A stretch of DNA of 7,915 bases from Rhodocyclaceae bacterium. GTDB taxonomy: Bacteria; Pseudomonadota; Gammaproteobacteria; Burkholderiales; Rhodocyclaceae. The position numbers were made by a program, and so were the translations under genes. The DNA lies in contig DAIEEM010000128.1 of assembly GCA_027325905.1 (NCBI GenBank), positions 1-7,915 of the forward strand, given 5' to 3'. The notes under the pieces were generated by a model that worked only from the letters and a program-made list of their open reading frames with translations, ran no database searches and had not been told where the DNA came from. Shown in pieces: positions 6,562 through 7,915 of the stretch (positions are counted from its first letter, which is position 1; every line of letters starts with the position of its first letter).

Positions 6562-6607
6562 GCCGACGTTGAAATCCTGGTGCCGCGCTCGAGCGTCGGC
6601 ATTTCAA
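6562..6607. repeat. Interlocked inverted repeats (pseudoknot-like arrangement)
   Basis: Two adjacent 7-nt arms, GCCGACG (6562-6568) and TTGAAAT (6569-6575), are each perfectly complementary to two adjacent arms further on, CGTCGGC (6594-6600) and ATTTCAA (6601-6607), in the crossing order A-B-A'-B'. A perfect 10-bp palindrome CGCTCGAGCG (6586-6595) sits between and overlaps the A' arm by two bases. The segment follows the unknown gene and could be its transcript end or a site upstream of the chemoreceptor gene. Confidence 0.5.
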
Positions 6608-6719
6608 GAATCCGAATTCACGCTTTGCGCCCTTTCCGGCCGGTATCGGCAGAAATGCGGCCCGACGACCTTGCAAAAAAACAGGTTGCGCAATCCGATT
6701 ATCATGACCATCATGCCGC

Positions 6720-6734
6720 TTGCGGATACCGCAA
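6720..6734. promoter_or_regulatory. Perfect 15-nt inverted repeat upstream of the chemoreceptor gene
   Basis: TTGCGG-ATA-CCGCAA (6720-6734) has perfect 6-bp arms and lies 51 nt before the MCP start codon. Depending on where transcription starts, it could be a dimeric regulator site or a leader hairpin. No recognised operator consensus was matched. Confidence 0.35.
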
Positions 6735-6750
6735 TAGGACAGCCTGATCG

Positions 6751-6764
6751 ACAATTTGCATTGT
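6751..6764. repeat. AT-rich inverted repeat close to the chemoreceptor ribosome site
   Basis: ACAAT-TTGC-ATTGT (6751-6764) has perfect 5-bp arms and is followed 7 nt later by the Shine-Dalgarno. A second nested pairing, GACAA (6750-6754) with TTGTC (6765-6769), shares part of it. Either could occlude or expose the ribosome site or bind a regulator; this is inference. Confidence 0.3.
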
Positions 6765-6771
6765 TTGTCAT

Positions 6772-6780
6772 AAAGGAGGA
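6772..6780 (+). promoter_or_regulatory. Strong Shine-Dalgarno of the chemoreceptor gene
   Basis: AAAGGAGGA ends 5 nt before the ATG at 6786. It is nearly complementary in full to the 16S rRNA 3' end and is the strongest ribosome site in the window, fixing the MCP start and suggesting high translation. Confidence 0.85.
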
Positions 6781-6785
6781 TTCAT

Positions 6786-7915
6786 ATGCTCGGCCATCTG
6801 ACCATCAAGGCTCGACTTATCGGGGTGCTCGCTTTGCTTTCGCTGCTGCTGGTGATTATCGGCGCGCAGGGCGTACTGGGCATACGCGCCAGCAATGCCG
6901 GCTTGGGTTCCGTTTATAACGACCGACTGATTCCCACGGGGCAGCTTGCCGAAATCAACGTATTGATGCTGGAGAGCATGCGGCAACTGCACTTGGCCGC
7001 GATGCACGACCCGCGCCTGCCGGAGAGCAAACTGCACGACCACCCGATCTCGAAACATCTGGATGTCGTGAAGAAGAATATCGAGACCATCGGCGGCATC
7101 TGGAAGGAATACATGGCCACCTATCTAACGCCGGAAGAAAAGGTGCTGGCGGATGACTTCGTGACCAAACGCGCCCGCTTCGTCAAGGAGGGCCTGCTGG
7201 AGGCTATCGACGATTTCGATAAGGGCGACTTCCCCGAAGCCAATGCGCACTTGGTGAAGGTCGTCGGGCCGTTGTTCTCCGAAGCGGGCGGTGTCGCCCA
7301 AAAATTGCTGCAACTTCAGGTCGACGAAGCCAAGAAGGAATACGAGACTTCGACCGCCAATTACCAGCGCAGCATGATGATCGCGCTGATCGTCATCGGC
7401 GGCGGCGTGCTGTTCGCCGCCCTTCTCGGCTTTTGGATCGTGCGTACGCTGTTCGCCCAGTTGGGTGACGAGCCACGCGATTTGGCGGCGGTGCTGATCC
7501 GTGTCGCCGACGGCGACCTCACCGTGCAGGTGACGACCCGTCCCGGCGACGACAGCAGCGCGCTGCATGCCCTCAAGACCATGGTCGACAAGGTCTCGAA
7601 CATCATCGGCGAGGTCAACACCGCCTCGGAAGCACTGAACAACGCCGCCGACCAAGTTTCGCAGACGGCGCAATCTCTGTCGCAGTCCTCCTCCGAGCAG
7701 GCCGCCCCGGTGGAAGAAACCACCGCTTCGATAGAGGAAATGACCGCCTCAATCAACCAGAACACCGAGAACGCCAAGATCACCGACAACATGGCGACCA
7801 AATCCTCGCACGAGGCCGCCGAAGGCGGTGAGGCCGTCAAGCAGACCGTCGATGCCATGAAGCAGATTGCCGGCAAGATCGGCATCATCGACGACATCGC
7901 CTACCAGACCAACCT
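6786..7915 (+). CDS. Methyl-accepting chemotaxis protein (3' truncated by window)
   Basis: The first 376 residues of a transmembrane chemoreceptor. Order: short cytoplasmic start, TM1 (about 11-33), periplasmic helical sensor (34-196, about 163 aa, size and helix pattern of the 4HB/Tar-like group), TM2 (about 197-219), HAMP-like linker (220-275; LGDEPRDLAAVLIRVADGDL at 226-245 is the betaproteobacterial LGxEP type), then the methylation and signalling helix. A methylation site fits the consensus at 306-315 (AAPVEETTAS, with E310 and E311 as targets); the usual residue at 308 is Ser or similar, here Pro. The sequence stops at IIDDIAYQTN (367-376), just before the conserved hairpin tip that contacts CheA and CheW, so the protein should continue for about 160 or more residues. 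The ligand cannot be told from the sequence. It follows a 247-bp intergenic region and has its own strong ribosome site, so it is probably expressed separately from the unknown gene upstream. Confidence 0.95.
   Translation, partial: MLGHLTIKARLIGVLALLSLLLVIIGAQGVLGIRASNAGLGSVYNDRLIPTGQLAEINVLMLESMRQLHLAAMHDPRLPESKLHDHPISKHLDVVKKNIETIGGIWKEYMATYLTPEEKVLADDFVTKRARFVKEGLLEAIDDFDKGDFPEANAHLVKVVGPLFSEAGGVAQKLLQLQVDEAKKEYETSTANYQRSMMIALIVIGGGVLFAALLGFWIVRTLFAQLGDEPRDLAAVLIRVADGDLTVQVTTRPGDDSSALHALKTMVDKVSNIIGEVNTASEALNNAADQVSQTAQSLSQSSSEQAAPVEETTASIEEMTASINQNTENAKITDNMATKSSHEAAEGGEAVKQTVDAMKQIAGKIGIIDDIAYQTN

Noticed and set aside
6675..6701. Possible sigma-28 promoter before the chemoreceptor gene (TCCGATTA at 6694-6701)
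   Set aside because: The -10-like octamer has two mismatches and the expected -35 position is only an A-run, so the match is too weak to report as a promoter.
6701..6715. Direct repeat ATCATG-ACC-ATCATG
   Set aside because: Only 6-bp units in a short stretch; easily expected by chance and without other support.
5753..6754. Minus-strand frame of 333 aa opposite the unknown gene
   Set aside because: The plus frame has a ribosome site, globular composition and varied residues; this one is Val/Ala/Arg/Asp-biased, as the complement of a coding frame usually is.
1..7915. CRISPR array, tRNA, rRNA, insertion sequence or phage genes
   Set aside because: No regularly spaced repeats, cloverleaf-like segments, transposase or integrase motifs, or target-site duplications were seen on either strand.

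Overview
The window reads as ordinary chromosome of a high-GC betaproteobacterium, most likely Rhodocyclales or a close relative. This rests on two things seen here: the gene neighbourhood (DUF815 ATPase, MutT-ThiE fusion, YacG, ZapD, CoaE), which is a housekeeping cluster known from beta- and gammaproteobacteria, and uniformly GC-rich coding sequence. No mobile element, CRISPR array, tRNA or rRNA was seen. The genus cannot be fixed from this sequence alone.

Layout. Positions 1-1151 (+) hold the 3' end of a DUF815-type AAA ATPase gene and, overlapping its stop codon, a Nudix (MutT-like) hydrolase fused to a ThiE-like domain. Converging on these, and overlapping the fusion gene by 13 bp, is a tightly packed minus-strand series. 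In transcription order it is: TrpB2-type tryptophan synthase beta-like protein (5226-3874), membrane-anchored SPOR-domain protein (3874-3236), dephospho-CoA kinase CoaE (3239-2619), cell-division protein ZapD (2566-1811), a single-domain PilZ protein (1718-1347) and the DNA gyrase inhibitor YacG (1339-1139). TrpB2/SPOR and SPOR/CoaE overlap by 1 and 4 nt, so at least these three are probably co-transcribed. CoaE to ZapD (52 nt) and ZapD to PilZ (92 nt, with an inverted repeat at the zapD stop) leave room for internal regulation.

Divergent from trpB2, across a 148-bp intergenic region with a plausible sigma-70 promoter (+) and a small hairpin followed by a T-run in the trpB2 leader (-), lies a 387-aa soluble protein that I could not assign to a family (5375-6538, +). 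It is the most promising uncharacterised gene here. A 247-bp intergenic region rich in inverted repeats follows. The last gene is a methyl-accepting chemotaxis protein (6786 to the window end, +), cut off near the signalling hairpin tip.

How the genes fit together. The minus-strand series mixes cofactor synthesis (CoaE), division and envelope functions (ZapD, SPOR), topoisomerase control (YacG) and a probable c-di-GMP receptor (PilZ). In many relatives the type IV prepilin peptidase gene pilD is next to coaE; in this window that place is taken by the SPOR gene and trpB2. I see no clear new defence or mobile system. The points that merit checking are the unassigned protein next to trpB2, the trpB2 leader hairpin, the altered signature residues of the MutT-ThiE fusion, and the structured DNA upstream of the chemoreceptor gene.
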